A stretch of 64,000 nucleotides of DNA from Bin87 sp034423575 (GTDB lineage: Bacteria; Chloroflexota; Dehalococcoidia; Lucifugimonadales; UBA3495): positions 62,001-126,000 of the forward strand of contig DAOUIF010000028.1 of the NCBI GenBank assembly GCA_034423575.1, read 5' to 3'. Position numbers and translations under genes: made by a program. Each line of letters begins with the position of its first letter. Positions within the stretch are counted from its first letter, which is position 1. The notes under the pieces were generated by a model. That model searched no databases. It was given only the letters and a program-made list of their open reading frames with translations, and had not been told where the DNA came from. Below, piece by piece: positions 16,964-26,020 of this stretch.

Positions 16964-18103
16964 CTACCTGTCGACCCAGTTACCAACCAGATTGCTCAAA
17001 CCTTTCCCAAACGCATCCCGCTGCCATTCCCTCACTTCGCCGTCGCCACCGCTCATTTCGCGTCCCAGGCGCTCCGGTCTCAGGGCGATCCTTTCCAGGC
17101 TGACGGTGGGCCAGACGTGGCTGACCGCCAGATCCAACTCTGCGCTCAACCTCGTCCGCCACTGCTTCAAGGCCTTCAGGCGCTCTCGCCCCTCCGGCGT
17201 CCATGGGTCGCCGCCGCGGTCCGGCCTGGGCGGCTTGGGGGCCTCCGGTCCGGTCATCCCCCGATCGATTGCCTCCACTAACTCACCGAAGCACCGGGAT
17301 GCCAACATCCCTCCCACTCCCCGCGGTGGACTGCCACCGCACTGCGCCATCTCCAGCAGGTCGCCGTTGCTCGCCGCTTGGGTCGCGGGAACATCCCACG
17401 CGCAGGCCTTTCCGTCCCGGAAGGCGTATAACTCTTGCAGCACCGCCGCTTCCCGCGGGTTGAGGCTTTCCCATCCCTTCACCCGCCGGAACGCCGTCTC
17501 CAGCGGTTCTTCCTGCGGATGCCTCAGCGCCTCGATCCGCGCGCACTCTTCGCGCACCCATCCGACGCGGCCCAGTTTGCCCAGTCGGTACTCCAGCTCA
17601 TCCGCCAGCGGCAGTAAATGATGGACGTCGCTGGCCGCGTACTCCAGGGCCGGGCCCGACAGCGGCCGTAGCCCCCAGTGCGACACCTGCAGTTTGGGGT
17701 CCTTGGCGATTCCTACCCCGCAGAATTCCTCCAGCACCGCTCCCAGGTTGGGTCTCGATACGCCCAGGAACCGCGCAGCCAGTCCGGTATCGAACAGGTT
17801 GCTGACTTCAAAGCCGAAATCACGGTCGAAGTAACGTATGTCCTCCTCGCAACCGTGCATCACGATCGCCACGGCTTCGTCCGCCAGCAAGGCGCCCAGC
17901 GCCTCAAGATTCTTCACCGCCAAGGGGTCCAACAGGTACGTTCTGCGCCCGTCCGCGATCTGTATCAGGCATATCCGTTCGCGGTACGCGAACCGGCCAT
18001 TCCGCTCAGTATCCAGCGCCAATCGCGGTGCCTGACGCAACTCCTCCGCCACCGCGTCCCAATCGCTCTGCTCGCCAATATAACGATACTGATTCCGCAA
18101 CAA
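16964..18103 (-). CDS. rnd: Ribonuclease D
   Basis: A 379-residue DEDDy exonuclease. ExoI motif ALDTERN has D31 and E33, ExoII is in GCEEDIRYFD, and ExoIII in YAASDVHHLLPL with the neighbouring Tyr. An HRDC-like helical domain follows around residues 205-280 (LNPREAAVLQELYAFRD) and a second around 285-360, as in E. coli RNase D. It trims 3' ends of tRNA and other structured RNAs. The start is TTG 18103 with GGGG 4-6 nt upstream; no ATG fits. An extended -10 (TGC-TACACT) lies 45-53 nt upstream on this strand. Confidence 0.9.
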   Translation of the reverse strand: MLRNQYRYIGEQSDWDAVAEELRQAPRLALDTERNGRFAYRERICLIQIADGRRTYLLDPLAVKNLEALGALLADEAVAIVMHGCEEDIRYFDRDFGFEVSNLFDTGLAARFLGVSRPNLGAVLEEFCGVGIAKDPKLQVSHWGLRPLSGPALEYAASDVHHLLPLADELEYRLGKLGRVGWVREECARIEALRHPQEEPLETAFRRVKGWESLNPREAAVLQELYAFRDGKACAWDVPATQAASNGDLLEMAQCGGSPPRGVGGMLASRCFGELVEAIDRGMTGPEAPKPPRPDRGGDPWTPEGRERLKALKQWRTRLSAELDLAVSHVWPTVSLERIALRPERLGREMSGGDGEVREWQRDAFGKGLSNLVGNWVDR

Positions 18104-18147
18104 TTACCCCGGATAACGCCATTAAATCGATCCTTGTGATCGCCCCC

Positions 18148-18156
18148 AGTGTAGCA
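18148..18156 (-). promoter_or_regulatory. Extended -10 promoter for RNase D
   Basis: Minus-strand TGC-TACACT (18156 to 18148), 45 nt before the TTG start at 18103. Lies back to back with the extended -10 of the aldolase gene at 18193-18201. Confidence 0.45.
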
Positions 18157-18192
18157 CACCTGGCCGACGCCGGATCGTCTCGATTGACTGCG

Positions 18193-18201
18193 TGCTATAC
18201 T
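18193..18201 (+). promoter_or_regulatory. Extended -10 promoter for the HpcH/HpaI aldolase
   Basis: TGC-TATACT at 18193-18201, about 36 nt before ATG 18237, with AAGGAG (18220-18225) in the predicted leader. Confidence 0.5.
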
Positions 18202-18236
18202 CGCGGAACATCCCACCGCAAGGAGCGATCCACCCC

Positions 18237-19019
18237 ATGAGCGGCGCAGACCTCAAGCATACCCTCCAGCAGGGCGGCCGTATCTTCGGCACCATGATCA
18301 GCATCAACCGCAGCCCGCGCTGGATCCCCGTACTCGATGGCGTCGGCCTCGACTATGTCATTATCGACACCGAGCACAGTCCTCGTGGCCGCGGCGAGTT
18401 GGGCGACTACCTGACCATGTTCAACACCATCAGCGTCGTGCCCATTGTTCGCATCCCCATCCCCGACTCCCACTACGTCACCATGGCCATTGACGCCGGC
18501 GCCCAGGGGATCCTCGCTCCCTACTGCGAGACCGTCGACCAGGTGCGCGAGGTCGTTAAAGCGGCCAAGTTCCGCCCCCTCAAGGGCGCCGCCGCCGAGG
18601 AGGCCCTGGAGTCGGGCTCGTTCCCCAGCGACGCCAGTCAGGATTATCTTGCGGCGCGCAACCGCGACAACATATGCATCATCGGCATTGAGAGCCAGGC
18701 CGCCGTCGACAATCTGGATGCCATCCTCTCCGTGCCCCACATCGACGCCATCTTCGTCGGTCCCAACGACATGAGCATCTCTCTGGGCGTCCCTGACGAC
18801 TACGCCCAGGAGATCTACAAGACCACCGTCAAAGGCATCATCGACAAATGCGAGGCCCTGGGCCTGCCCACGCTCGTCCATCACCAGACTCCCGAACTCT
18901 CGGAATACTGGATCGAGCAGGGAGCCCGATTCGTCCTGCACGGCACGGACCGCCGCGCCCTCGCCGAGGGCTTCCGCACCGAGTTCACCCGCCTCCGCGA
19001 CAAGGCCGCTTCAGTGTGA
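18237..19019 (+). CDS. HpcH/HpaI-family 2-oxo-acid aldolase
   Basis: A 260-residue class II pyruvate-type aldolase. FGTMISINRSP, VIIDTEHSPRG (base and metal region), VRIPIPDSHYVTMAIDAGAQGILAPYCE and the closing IFVGPNDMSISLGVP are the family signature; the metal ligands are the Glu in GIESQAA and the Asp in GPNDM. The family cleaves 4-hydroxy-2-oxo acids (for example 4-hydroxy-2-oxoheptanedioate or 2-keto-3-deoxy-rhamnonate) to pyruvate and an aldehyde. The substrate is not determinable. Start ATG 18237 has AAGGAG 11 nt upstream. A strong hairpin follows the stop. Confidence 0.87.
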   Translation: MSGADLKHTLQQGGRIFGTMISINRSPRWIPVLDGVGLDYVIIDTEHSPRGRGELGDYLTMFNTISVVPIVRIPIPDSHYVTMAIDAGAQGILAPYCETVDQVREVVKAAKFRPLKGAAAEEALESGSFPSDASQDYLAARNRDNICIIGIESQAAVDNLDAILSVPHIDAIFVGPNDMSISLGVPDDYAQEIYKTTVKGIIDKCEALGLPTLVHHQTPELSEYWIEQGARFVLHGTDRRALAEGFRTEFTRLRDKAASV

Positions 19020-19054
19020 AACCAGGCGGGCGCAGCACGCACGGACAAAAATTC

Positions 19055-19080
19055 GTAGGGGCGAACCAATTCGCCCCTAC
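19055..19080 (+). terminator. Perfect 11-bp palindromic hairpin after the aldolase gene
   Basis: GTAGGGGCGAA-CCAA-TTCGCCCCTAC is a perfect 11-bp stem with a 4-nt loop 35 nt after the aldolase stop. No T-run follows, so it may be either a terminator or a dispersed palindromic repeat; its GGGGCG core is shared with the hairpins at 8375, 10211 and 28787. Confidence 0.6.
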
Positions 19081-19171
19081 GTTGCTTTCTACCGCGCTGG
19101 CGCGTTCGGCCGCACGGTGCATGTCTCCGTATCAACTCCCATCCTGTTTATCCTGTTCATCCATGCAATAG

Positions 19172-19456
19172 CTAATTTCGCGAGCTGCCTTCCCAGCGCT
19201 CCCGTAGGGACGCGATATAGACCTTCTCGTACTCCCCGTGGTGCCCGTTCGCCGGATCGTCCGCCAGTCTTTCCGCCCACATGTACTCGACGTCAGCCCA
19301 TACGATGGGAAACTTGGGCTGATCGAAAAACGCCGCCACCGCGTCGAACGGCGATGTCCCTTCCATGTACCCCAGCATCTGGAAGTTGTCGTACAGGTTC
19401 CCCTGTTCCGACATGAACCGCCCCCGCATCGCTGCCATGATCATGTAGTTCGCCAT
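19172..19456 (-). CDS. Hypothetical protein, 94 residues
   Basis: A small soluble protein, not recognised. It begins MANYMIMAAMRGRFMSEQ, contains FDAVAAFFDQPKFPIVWADVEYMW and ends in charged residues. GGAAGG lies 5 nt before the ATG, which supports real translation. Rich in Met and aromatic residues, no Cys. It sits alone between the aldolase and the thiolase; no functional clue. Confidence 0.55.
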   Translation of the reverse strand: MANYMIMAAMRGRFMSEQGNLYDNFQMLGYMEGTSPFDAVAAFFDQPKFPIVWADVEYMWAERLADDPANGHHGEYEKVYIASLRERWEGSSRN

Positions 19457-19510
19457 GATCCTTCCAACCTAAAGTTCCCCAAAATACATCAAGGAAAGCA
19501 ACCCACCGAT

Positions 19511-19590
19511 AGTCATCACCAGCGCGGCGTGGCAATCTCGTGGTTCTTGAAACCAGTGTCATTGCGAGCGCAGCGTAGCAATCTCGACTT
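19511..19590. repeat. Two imperfect copies of an intergenic repeat
   Basis: Segments 19511-19543 and 19557-19590 share the pattern GTCATnnCnAGCGCnGCGTnGCAATCTCG. This resembles the GTCATTGCGAGC-GCAATCTC family of short intergenic repeats seen in many bacterial genomes. It lies immediately after the thiolase stop codon. Confidence 0.55.
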
Positions 19591-19596
19591 GGCTTG

Positions 19597-20751
19597 CTAC
19601 CGCGTCAGGATGTGCACCGTCGTCACGTCCCCGGCGCCGGAGCACTGCGCCACGCCGACCCGGGCGTTCTCCACCTGTCTTGGCCCGGCCTCCCCACGAA
19701 GCTGCATGACCGTCTCGTGTACCATGCGGATCCCGCTGGCCCCGAAGGGATGGCCCATAGCCAGCAGGCCACCGTCGGTGTTCACCGGAATGTCGCCCCC
19801 TAACGCTGTGCGACCCTCTTCAGTGGCGCGCCAGGCTTCTCCAATGGGCGTTAGATGCAGCGCCTCGATCTGCTGCAGCTCTCCGATGGTCGCGGCGTCA
19901 TGGACCTGCGCGATGTCAACGTCCTCAGGGCCGATGCCCGCCATCTCGTATGCCTGCAGCGCCGCCGGCTCCGTGCGGTACGGGCTGAAGGCCGAATGGT
20001 CGCTGCCCCGCCCGTTATAGTTGCCCGAGGTCAACGCGGCCGCCGCGATCCGGATAGCCCGACCGCGATCAACGCCGTAGGTGTCCAGCGCGTCCGCCGC
20101 GCAGAGCACCGCCGCTGCGCCGCCCTCGCTGGTCGGGCAGCACTGGTACAACGTCAGCGGGTCCGCTATCAGCCTCGAGTTCAAGACATCCTCCACCGAG
20201 TACGTCTCCTTGCGGTGGGCGTAGGGGTTCATCGACGCCGCCTGCCTCGCCTTCACTGACACCTGCGCCAGCGCCGACGCCGGGGCCCCGGTCTCCTCCA
20301 TGTACCGTTTCGCACGAAGCGCGTATCCGGCCATCATGTGGTCGCCGCCGATGTAGCGCGCGGGGCTATTCTCCGCGGTCACCGTCACCGGCCCGCTGGG
20401 CACCTTCTCGGCCCCGAACGCCAACGCCAGGTCGAACACGCCCGACGTGATCCCCCAATACGCCTGCCAGAAAGCCGTCGATCCGCTGGAGCACGCGTTC
20501 TCCACGTTGATGATCGGCACGCCCGTCAGCCCGAGCTGGGCCAGCGTGGTCTCGCCAATCGACATCCCGTGGTAGTACACGTGGCCGAAATACGCCACCG
20601 GTATCGCAGACCACGGCACTCCCGAATCTTGCAGCGCGTCTACCACCGCGTCCCGCGCCAGGTCCGACAAGTTCTGATCAGGAAACCTCCCGAAGGCGTG
20701 CAACCCTACGCCCACCACCATCACGTCCCGTCCCGGCCGAAACTGCGTCAT
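19597..20751 (-). CDS. Thiolase-family protein (SCP-x/lipid-transfer type)
   Basis: A 384-residue thiolase. The nucleophilic Cys is in INVENACSSGSTAFWQAYWG, and the C-terminal part has NTDGGLLAMGHPFGASGIRM (His of the GHP motif) and AQCSGAGDVTTVHIL near the end, where the second Cys normally lies. The lack of N-terminal CAxP features and the presence of AMGHPFGA place it with the SCP-x/acetyl-CoA acetyltransferase-like branch, which often works with a DUF35 OB-fold partner. Such a partner lies directly upstream (20822-21229), so the pair probably forms a complex acting on a CoA thioester. GGAGG precedes ATG 20751 by about 6 nt. Confidence 0.87.
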   Translation of the reverse strand: MTQFRPGRDVMVVGVGLHAFGRFPDQNLSDLARDAVVDALQDSGVPWSAIPVAYFGHVYYHGMSIGETTLAQLGLTGVPIINVENACSSGSTAFWQAYWGITSGVFDLALAFGAEKVPSGPVTVTAENSPARYIGGDHMMAGYALRAKRYMEETGAPASALAQVSVKARQAASMNPYAHRKETYSVEDVLNSRLIADPLTLYQCCPTSEGGAAAVLCAADALDTYGVDRGRAIRIAAAALTSGNYNGRGSDHSAFSPYRTEPAALQAYEMAGIGPEDVDIAQVHDAATIGELQQIEALHLTPIGEAWRATEEGRTALGGDIPVNTDGGLLAMGHPFGASGIRMVHETVMQLRGEAGPRQVENARVGVAQCSGAGDVTTVHILTR

Positions 20752-20821
20752 TATTCCTCCATTTCCGGGCCATTGCCCAGGGAGCACCGGTCGGCACTGC
20801 AAAAGGGCGGCGCCATCACCG

Positions 20822-21229
20822 CTACGCCGGTCGCCATTTGTATACTACGCGCTCCGAGTTTGCCACACCTTCCATTTCCACCGGCTGCAAAGCCAGGGCA
20901 ACCGACATTCCAACCTTCAGGTCTCCGTGGTCGCAGTCGATCACCTCGGCCAGTACGTGCGGCCCTTCCGGCAATTCCACCTCGCCCAGCACGTACGGCA
21001 CCTGACCCGGCCAGCCGGGAGGCGGCACTCTCACAATTGTGTAGCTGAACAACGTTCCCTGCTGCGCCAGTTCGACCGCTTCGAGGTCGGAAGACGTACA
21101 CGACTGGCAGAACGTCGCTGGGCCGAACACGTACACGCCGCACTGTCGGCACCGCATCCCCAATAACACGCCGCGCTCACCGTTTTCATCGGTCAGCCGA
21201 AGGCACTTTTCATCTACTGAAACGACCAT
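20822..21229 (-). CDS. Zn-ribbon/OB-fold (DUF35) thiolase-partner protein
   Basis: About 135 residues. A rubredoxin-like zinc ribbon (CRQCGVYVFGPATFCQSC) is followed by an OB-fold (GTLFSYTIVRVPPPGWPGQVPYVLGEVELPEG). Such proteins bind acyl-CoA and pair with SCP2-type thiolases, as the downstream neighbour suggests. The start is uncertain: the frame extends to a GTG at 21292 whose ribosome site would touch the codon, whereas ATG 21229 gives the usual family length but has no clear Shine-Dalgarno. Confidence 0.8.
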   Translation of the reverse strand: MVVSVDEKCLRLTDENGERGVLLGMRCRQCGVYVFGPATFCQSCTSSDLEAVELAQQGTLFSYTIVRVPPPGWPGQVPYVLGEVELPEGPHVLAEVIDCDHGDLKVGMSVALALQPVEMEGVANSERVVYKWRPA

Positions 21230-21501
21230 AAACTTGACTGGACCCGTCGCTTTTGATTGCTGCGTTGCTGACACAACCCGGCCGCAGTCCACTCCCTTTT
21301 TGCTTTGAGGTCACATGCTAACTCACGGCCTCAGTCTGCGCCACATCCGGGGGCTCGTTATCCCAACCGGCTGCCGCCCAAAACCGTTGCGGCGAGGGCG
21401 ACGAGCGTGATGGAAATGTTGACTGTCTCATCAGAGGAGTGTATCGTCCGTCCTTAGTGTGCCCGACGCGGCGCCAACGCGTTGGGGTTTGGAGGTACTC
21501 T

Positions 21502-23367
21502 ATGGCATTTAAGGCAATCTGCCTCGGTTCATTGACGTTGTCCCTTGCGCTGGTCCTGGCTTGCGGAGGAACCGCGGCTCCTTCTGGGCCTCAGATCGTC
21601 GAGGTTACGCGCGTCGTGACCGAGCAGGTCGAGGTTGAAAAGGTAGTCACCGAACAGGTTGAGGTCGAGAAGGAAGTCGAAAAGGTGGTGGAAAAAGAGG
21701 TTGAGGTAATCAAGGAAGTGTTGGTGGTTGCCACGCCGGTGCCGCCGGTCGAAGGCGTCGTCCGCACTGGAGACCCCGAGGGGACGCTCACCGTCGCCCT
21801 TGAAAACCTCGGCGCGCAAGTCACCGACCCAATCCTGCAAGGCCGCGCCGGTCACGCCCAATATCAGGCGCCCATCTACGACGCTCTCCTTGGGTTCAAC
21901 TATGAGTCCCAGTACGGCGGCGTCGGCCCGGGAGTGGCACAGGAATGGGGAATCGACCCCGACGGCAATAGCTGGACGTTCAATATCGCTCCGGGCTTGG
22001 TGTTCCACAACGGCGAAGTCCTGGACGCGAACGACGTGAAGTTCAGCCTCGAACGCACCATGTACCACGACGAAAGCGTCGTGGGCGACGGCAACCGCCT
22101 CAACCGGCAGCTCAGACAGCCGTCCGAGGAAGCCATCGAGGTCATCGATGACCTGACCCTGCGAATGCACACCGATGGACCTAAGCCTCATTTCTGGAGC
22201 CTGCTCACCCGGGCGGTGTTCCAGGGTGGCCAGATCATGCCGGAGGACTATATCGAGTCCGTGGGCGATGACGGCTTCCGCGCGGAGCCCATAGGCAGCG
22301 GCCCCTGGATGTACGCCGAGCACTCCGTGGGCGACTACTTCCGGTACGAAGCCTTCGACAAGTCCCACCGCGGCATCCCCCACTACGCCAACCTGAGCCT
22401 GCTGCTGGTGCCCGAAGAGAGCACCAAGCTGGCCATGGTACGCACCGGCCAGGCCGACCTCATCGACCTGGTGCCGGAATCCGCTCCTGAGGTGGAAGCC
22501 GCTGGCGCACAGCTGACGGTTATCGAGGGCGTGGGCATGTTCATCTACCAGTTCTGGGGGCTCTACTGGCCCGAGGCCGATGCCCTGCCCATCGGCGATA
22601 TTCGGGTTCGCCAGGCCATGTCCCTGGCCATCAATCGCCAGGACATCATAGACTTCACCTTGAACGGCTATGGCCGGCCATCCATGCCCTTTGCAACTTT
22701 CCCCACCAGCGTGGACGTGGACGTGCCTCGTTGGCAGAAGTGGAGCGAAGAAGCCCTGGTGTACGATCCGGACCGCGCCAAAGCCCTGCTTGCTGAAGCC
22801 GGGTATGCCGACGGGTTCGAGGTTACCTTCTGGAGCACCAACTTCTCCGGCACGCCGTACATGAATGATCTCAGCCAGGCCGTCACCGGCTTCTGGGAAG
22901 AGATCGGCATCAAGTCCGACCTGAAAATCGTTGAAGGTGGCGTGTTCAGCCCCATGACCCGGCGGCCGAGCCACGATGAATGGGGCGAGGGTTTCAACGG
23001 AGCCGTGACCATCTACCGTAACGCGGGCCGGCCCTTGCCGGTGCCTCGGTATCAGTCCACTTTCCACCCGGACAGCAACCACGTGGCATTCGGCGATCGC
23101 GACAGTCTGACGCCGGTGGGAGAGGAATATTTGAGGCTCCACGAGATCGCCATCTCCGAGCGCGACGATGCCAAGCGAGCCGAGGCTACCAATGGCATCC
23201 TCCAACTGGTGGCCGACCAGTGGATCGGTGTCCCCATCGTCCAGGGCGTCAGCCTGTACGCCTCCAATCCGGAAACCGTCGGACGCTGGCAGGGCATCTA
23301 CGGTCGCGGGGAGCTTGGCGATGTCTTCCATCGCATCCCCCATGCCGAGGGTAATCCCTGGCAGTAG
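21502..23367 (+). CDS. ABC transporter substrate-binding lipoprotein, family 5 (peptide/nickel type)
   Basis: A 621-residue lipoprotein. The signal peptide ends in a lipobox LVLAC with Cys21; residues 33-73 are a charged E/V/K repeat (EVTRVVTEQVEVEK, EVEKVVEKEVEVIKEV) acting as a stalk, a hallmark of Chloroflexota binding proteins. The mature part is SBP_bac_5: GLVFHNGEVLDANDVKFSLERT, PLPIGDIRVRQAMSLAINRQDI and DPDRAKALLAEAGYADGF. It captures an oligopeptide or similar solute outside the membrane for the two permeases that follow. GGAGGT precedes ATG 21502 by 5 nt. No ATPase gene follows. Confidence 0.9.
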   Translation: MAFKAICLGSLTLSLALVLACGGTAAPSGPQIVEVTRVVTEQVEVEKVVTEQVEVEKEVEKVVEKEVEVIKEVLVVATPVPPVEGVVRTGDPEGTLTVALENLGAQVTDPILQGRAGHAQYQAPIYDALLGFNYESQYGGVGPGVAQEWGIDPDGNSWTFNIAPGLVFHNGEVLDANDVKFSLERTMYHDESVVGDGNRLNRQLRQPSEEAIEVIDDLTLRMHTDGPKPHFWSLLTRAVFQGGQIMPEDYIESVGDDGFRAEPIGSGPWMYAEHSVGDYFRYEAFDKSHRGIPHYANLSLLLVPEESTKLAMVRTGQADLIDLVPESAPEVEAAGAQLTVIEGVGMFIYQFWGLYWPEADALPIGDIRVRQAMSLAINRQDIIDFTLNGYGRPSMPFATFPTSVDVDVPRWQKWSEEALVYDPDRAKALLAEAGYADGFEVTFWSTNFSGTPYMNDLSQAVTGFWEEIGIKSDLKIVEGGVFSPMTRRPSHDEWGEGFNGAVTIYRNAGRPLPVPRYQSTFHPDSNHVAFGDRDSLTPVGEEYLRLHEIAISERDDAKRAEATNGILQLVADQWIGVPIVQGVSLYASNPETVGRWQGIYGRGELGDVFHRIPHAEGNPWQ

Positions 23368-23511
23368 CCAGCTCTGAACCTCCAGTTTCAGGGGTAGCGC
23401 GCCCTCCCGGGCACGAACCGGGAACCTTGGTGCCGCCCCTGACCCATAGCACTCTTCGCGCCGGGAACTGGCCGAACCGCCCGGCGCGAAACATTCTCTG
23501 AGGTCGGGGAT

Positions 23512-24429
23512 TTGCAAAAATACATCCTCAACCGGCTGTTGCAGGGCATCGTCCTGCTTTTCATAGTCGCTCTGATCGTGTTCGCCCTCGCCCGGGCGAC
23601 CGGAAATCCGGCGGACCTCATGGTCCCCGAGGACGCCACCGAGGAAGAGCGCCAGTTCATTGAGCGGAACCTGGGGCTGGACCGTCCGTACCACGTCCAG
23701 CTCTTCGTGTTTCTGACCGGCATCGTCCGCGGCGACTTCGGCGACTCGCTCGTTTACAAGAAGCCGGCGGCCGAGCTCTTCTTCGAGCGCCTTCCGAATA
23801 CGCTCAAGCTGCTGCCTCTCTCGATGGCCATAGCGGTGGGCGTCGCCATCCCGTTGGGGGTTATCGCGGCCGTCAAACGCGGAACCTGGATCGACCAGGT
23901 GGCCGGCGCCATCGCGGTGTTCGGCGTGGCCACTCCCAATTTTTGGATTGCCATCGTCTGCATCTACATCTTCAGCGTGTGGCTGGACGTTCTCCCACCT
24001 GGGAGAATGGGCGGACCCGCGCACTACATCTTGCCCGCCTTCACCTTGGGCACGTTCTCCATAGCCGGGATTATGCGGCTAATCCGTTCCAGTATGCTTG
24101 AAGTGCTGGATACCGAGTACGTCAAGCTCGCCCGGATCAAGGGTTTGCAGGAGTGGAAGGTCTTCTGGAAGCACTGCCTGCGCAACGCCCTGATCCCAGT
24201 GCTGACCCTCTTCGGCGTGTTTGTCGGCGGGTTCGTCACTGGCGCCATCGTCACCGAGACCGTGTTCGCCTGGCCGGGCATTGGCCGTCTCACCATCGAC
24301 GCGGTGGCGCAACGCGACTTTCCGCTGCTGCAGGCGGTGATCCTGCTGGACGCAGTGATAATCCTCGGCGTCAATCTTGTAGTTGATATCCTCTACGCCT
24401 ACATCAATCCCAGGATTCGGTACGATTAG
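23512..24429 (+). CDS. ABC transporter permease, DppB/OppB type
   Basis: A 305-residue permease with about six membrane segments. It opens QKYILNRLLQGIVLLFIVAL, as DppB proteins do, contains the extracellular loop ending in GLDRPYHVQLFVFL and the cytoplasmic EAA loop VLDTEYVKLARIKGLQEWKVFWKH (A-R-x-K-G-L motif) that docks on the ATPases. The start is TTG 23512 after a G-rich site; no in-frame ATG is near the family start. It lies 144 nt after the binding protein and 7 nt before the second permease. Confidence 0.9.
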   Translation: MQKYILNRLLQGIVLLFIVALIVFALARATGNPADLMVPEDATEEERQFIERNLGLDRPYHVQLFVFLTGIVRGDFGDSLVYKKPAAELFFERLPNTLKLLPLSMAIAVGVAIPLGVIAAVKRGTWIDQVAGAIAVFGVATPNFWIAIVCIYIFSVWLDVLPPGRMGGPAHYILPAFTLGTFSIAGIMRLIRSSMLEVLDTEYVKLARIKGLQEWKVFWKHCLRNALIPVLTLFGVFVGGFVTGAIVTETVFAWPGIGRLTIDAVAQRDFPLLQAVILLDAVIILGVNLVVDILYAYINPRIRYD

Positions 24430-24436
24430 GAGCGCT

Positions 24437-25339
24437 ATGGCCACCGACCGTGCAAATACCGGCGCGCAAGTGCTTGAGGTCCCGGGCCAGCGTCAGGAGC
24501 AGCTGAGGTACGAGCTCAAGCGAATGCCCTGGATACCCGTGATCATCATCGCTCTGATGATCTTCGCGGCCATTTTCGCGCCGCTCATCGCCCCTCATTC
24601 ACCGACCAAGCAGTCCCTGCGCGACAAGCTCAAGCCGCCGGCCTGGCAGGCTGAAGGCGAAGCCAAGTATCTGTTGGGCACCGACATTCTGGGTCGGGAC
24701 ATCCTCAGCCGCTTGATCTACGGCGCAAGGGTAAGCTTGATCGTAGCGTTCACGGCCCTTCTGGCCGGTGGCGCTATCGGCGGCGTTCTGGGCCTGCTGT
24801 CGGGCTACGCCGGCGGGAAGACGGACACTTTCATTATGAGGGCGGTGGACGCCACCCTTGCCTTCCCGACAATTCTGTTCGCTTTATTATTAGCAGTGAC
24901 CATGGGGCAAGGCCTGCTGACAGTGGTCCTTGCCGTGACCCTCATTCTGTGGGCTAGGTTCGCGCGAGTCACTCGCGGTGAGGTGCTGGGGCTCAAAGAC
25001 AACGACTTTGTCGCGCTGGCTCACGTCCACGGTTGCTCCGGCGCCCGGATCATGTTCGTCCACATCATGCCCAACGTTTTCAATTCCTTCATGGTCATGC
25101 TGACGCTGCACGTCGGCCTGGTCATTCTGACCGAAGCTTCCCTCAGCTTCCTCGGCGCCGGAATCCCGCCGCCCACGCCGTCGTGGGGACAGATGGTCGC
25201 CGATGGCCGGGCCAAGGTCGCCACCGCGTGGTGGATTTCCATCATCCCCGGCGTCGCCATAACGCTGGTGGTGATCGCGTTCAACGTGTTCGGGGACTGG
25301 CTCCGGGATCGATTGGATCCCAAGCTGCGGCAACTCTAG
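24437..25339 (+). CDS. ABC transporter permease, DppC/OppC type
   Basis: A 300-residue permease: a cytoplasmic N-terminal stretch, first membrane helix (PWIPVIIIALMIFAAIFAPL), OppC-N domain with LLGTDILGRDILSRLIYGAR, the classic DppC motif, and an EAA loop (DNDFVALAHVHGCSGARIMFVH). AGGAG precedes ATG 24437 by 4 nt. With the DppB-like partner it forms the channel of a peptide/solute importer. The two ATPase genes expected for this type are not in the following region, so they must be encoded elsewhere or shared. Confidence 0.9.
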   Translation: MATDRANTGAQVLEVPGQRQEQLRYELKRMPWIPVIIIALMIFAAIFAPLIAPHSPTKQSLRDKLKPPAWQAEGEAKYLLGTDILGRDILSRLIYGARVSLIVAFTALLAGGAIGGVLGLLSGYAGGKTDTFIMRAVDATLAFPTILFALLLAVTMGQGLLTVVLAVTLILWARFARVTRGEVLGLKDNDFVALAHVHGCSGARIMFVHIMPNVFNSFMVMLTLHVGLVILTEASLSFLGAGIPPPTPSWGQMVADGRAKVATAWWISIIPGVAITLVVIAFNVFGDWLRDRLDPKLRQL

Positions 25340-25486
25340 ACCGGAGCGTCTGAAACTCGGAGTTGGCTGCCGGTTGCCTGGTTCGCCATCTGGCGGATGC
25401 TGCCCATGGCTCCACGGAAGGAGCTCACGGCTCGTTGTTTGCCGCGCGAATCGGCGCGGGCTCGTAGCTGCGCAATATGCTTGGGG

Positions 25487-25741
25487 CTACTTTTGTTGAG
25501 TTGCCAGGCTGGTCAGTCGGTCAACGACCAGGCGCGCCAATTCCCTGGACCACAGCAACGCCGCGGCGCCGATGAGGATGATGACCAGGCCCCCACCCAG
25601 CATGAACCCGTTCACATCGGCACACAGGCACGGCGTGCCTACCGCCACCACATAACCGCCGGCAAGCATTCCCACCAGCGATGCGGCCCAGAAGATTGCG
25701 GAGGTCAACGCGATCCAAACGCCTCTGCCAGTTATCTGCAA
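25487..25741 (-). CDS. Small hypothetical membrane protein
   Basis: An 84-residue protein with two hydrophobic segments: about residues 8-33 (GVWIALTSAIFWAASLVG...) and 45-64 (FMLGGGLVIILIGAAALLW), separated by a short loop with two Cys (PCLCADVN). Ends in a basic/helical tail. Start is TTG 25741 with a weak AAGGG. It faces the ABC operon on the other strand. Unknown function; could be an accessory membrane peptide. Confidence 0.5.
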   Translation of the reverse strand: MQITGRGVWIALTSAIFWAASLVGMLAGGYVVAVGTPCLCADVNGFMLGGGLVIILIGAAALLWSRELARLVVDRLTSLATQQK

Positions 25742-26020
25742 TTTGAGCGCCCTTCAGGTACGGTTTGGTGCGGTTAAAGTCGAATGAATGCGTGGCAATT
25801 CTAGCACGGACACTCATCCGGCGGTTGCCTTCCTTGTTTCGTTTCAAAGCGACGCGAATACATAGGTGCCCAGGCTAGCGCCGCCGCAGAGCGACGTCGC
25901 GCCTTCACCCCAATGCGTGGCGCATGCGTCGCTTGACCGCCCCCAACTCGCGTGATAGCGTGCACCCACCTATTCCGTCGCAATCAGCGTGTTCGCGACT
26001 GTCTTCATCCGAGATTACTT

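Noticed and set aside
21601..21730. DNA tandem repeat suggesting a mobile element
   Set aside because: It encodes the E/V/K stalk of the binding protein, a family trait.
21529..24024. 831-codon open frame on the minus strand
   Set aside because: Antisense to the ABC binding protein and permease; His/Asp/Val-rich shadow composition and no motifs.
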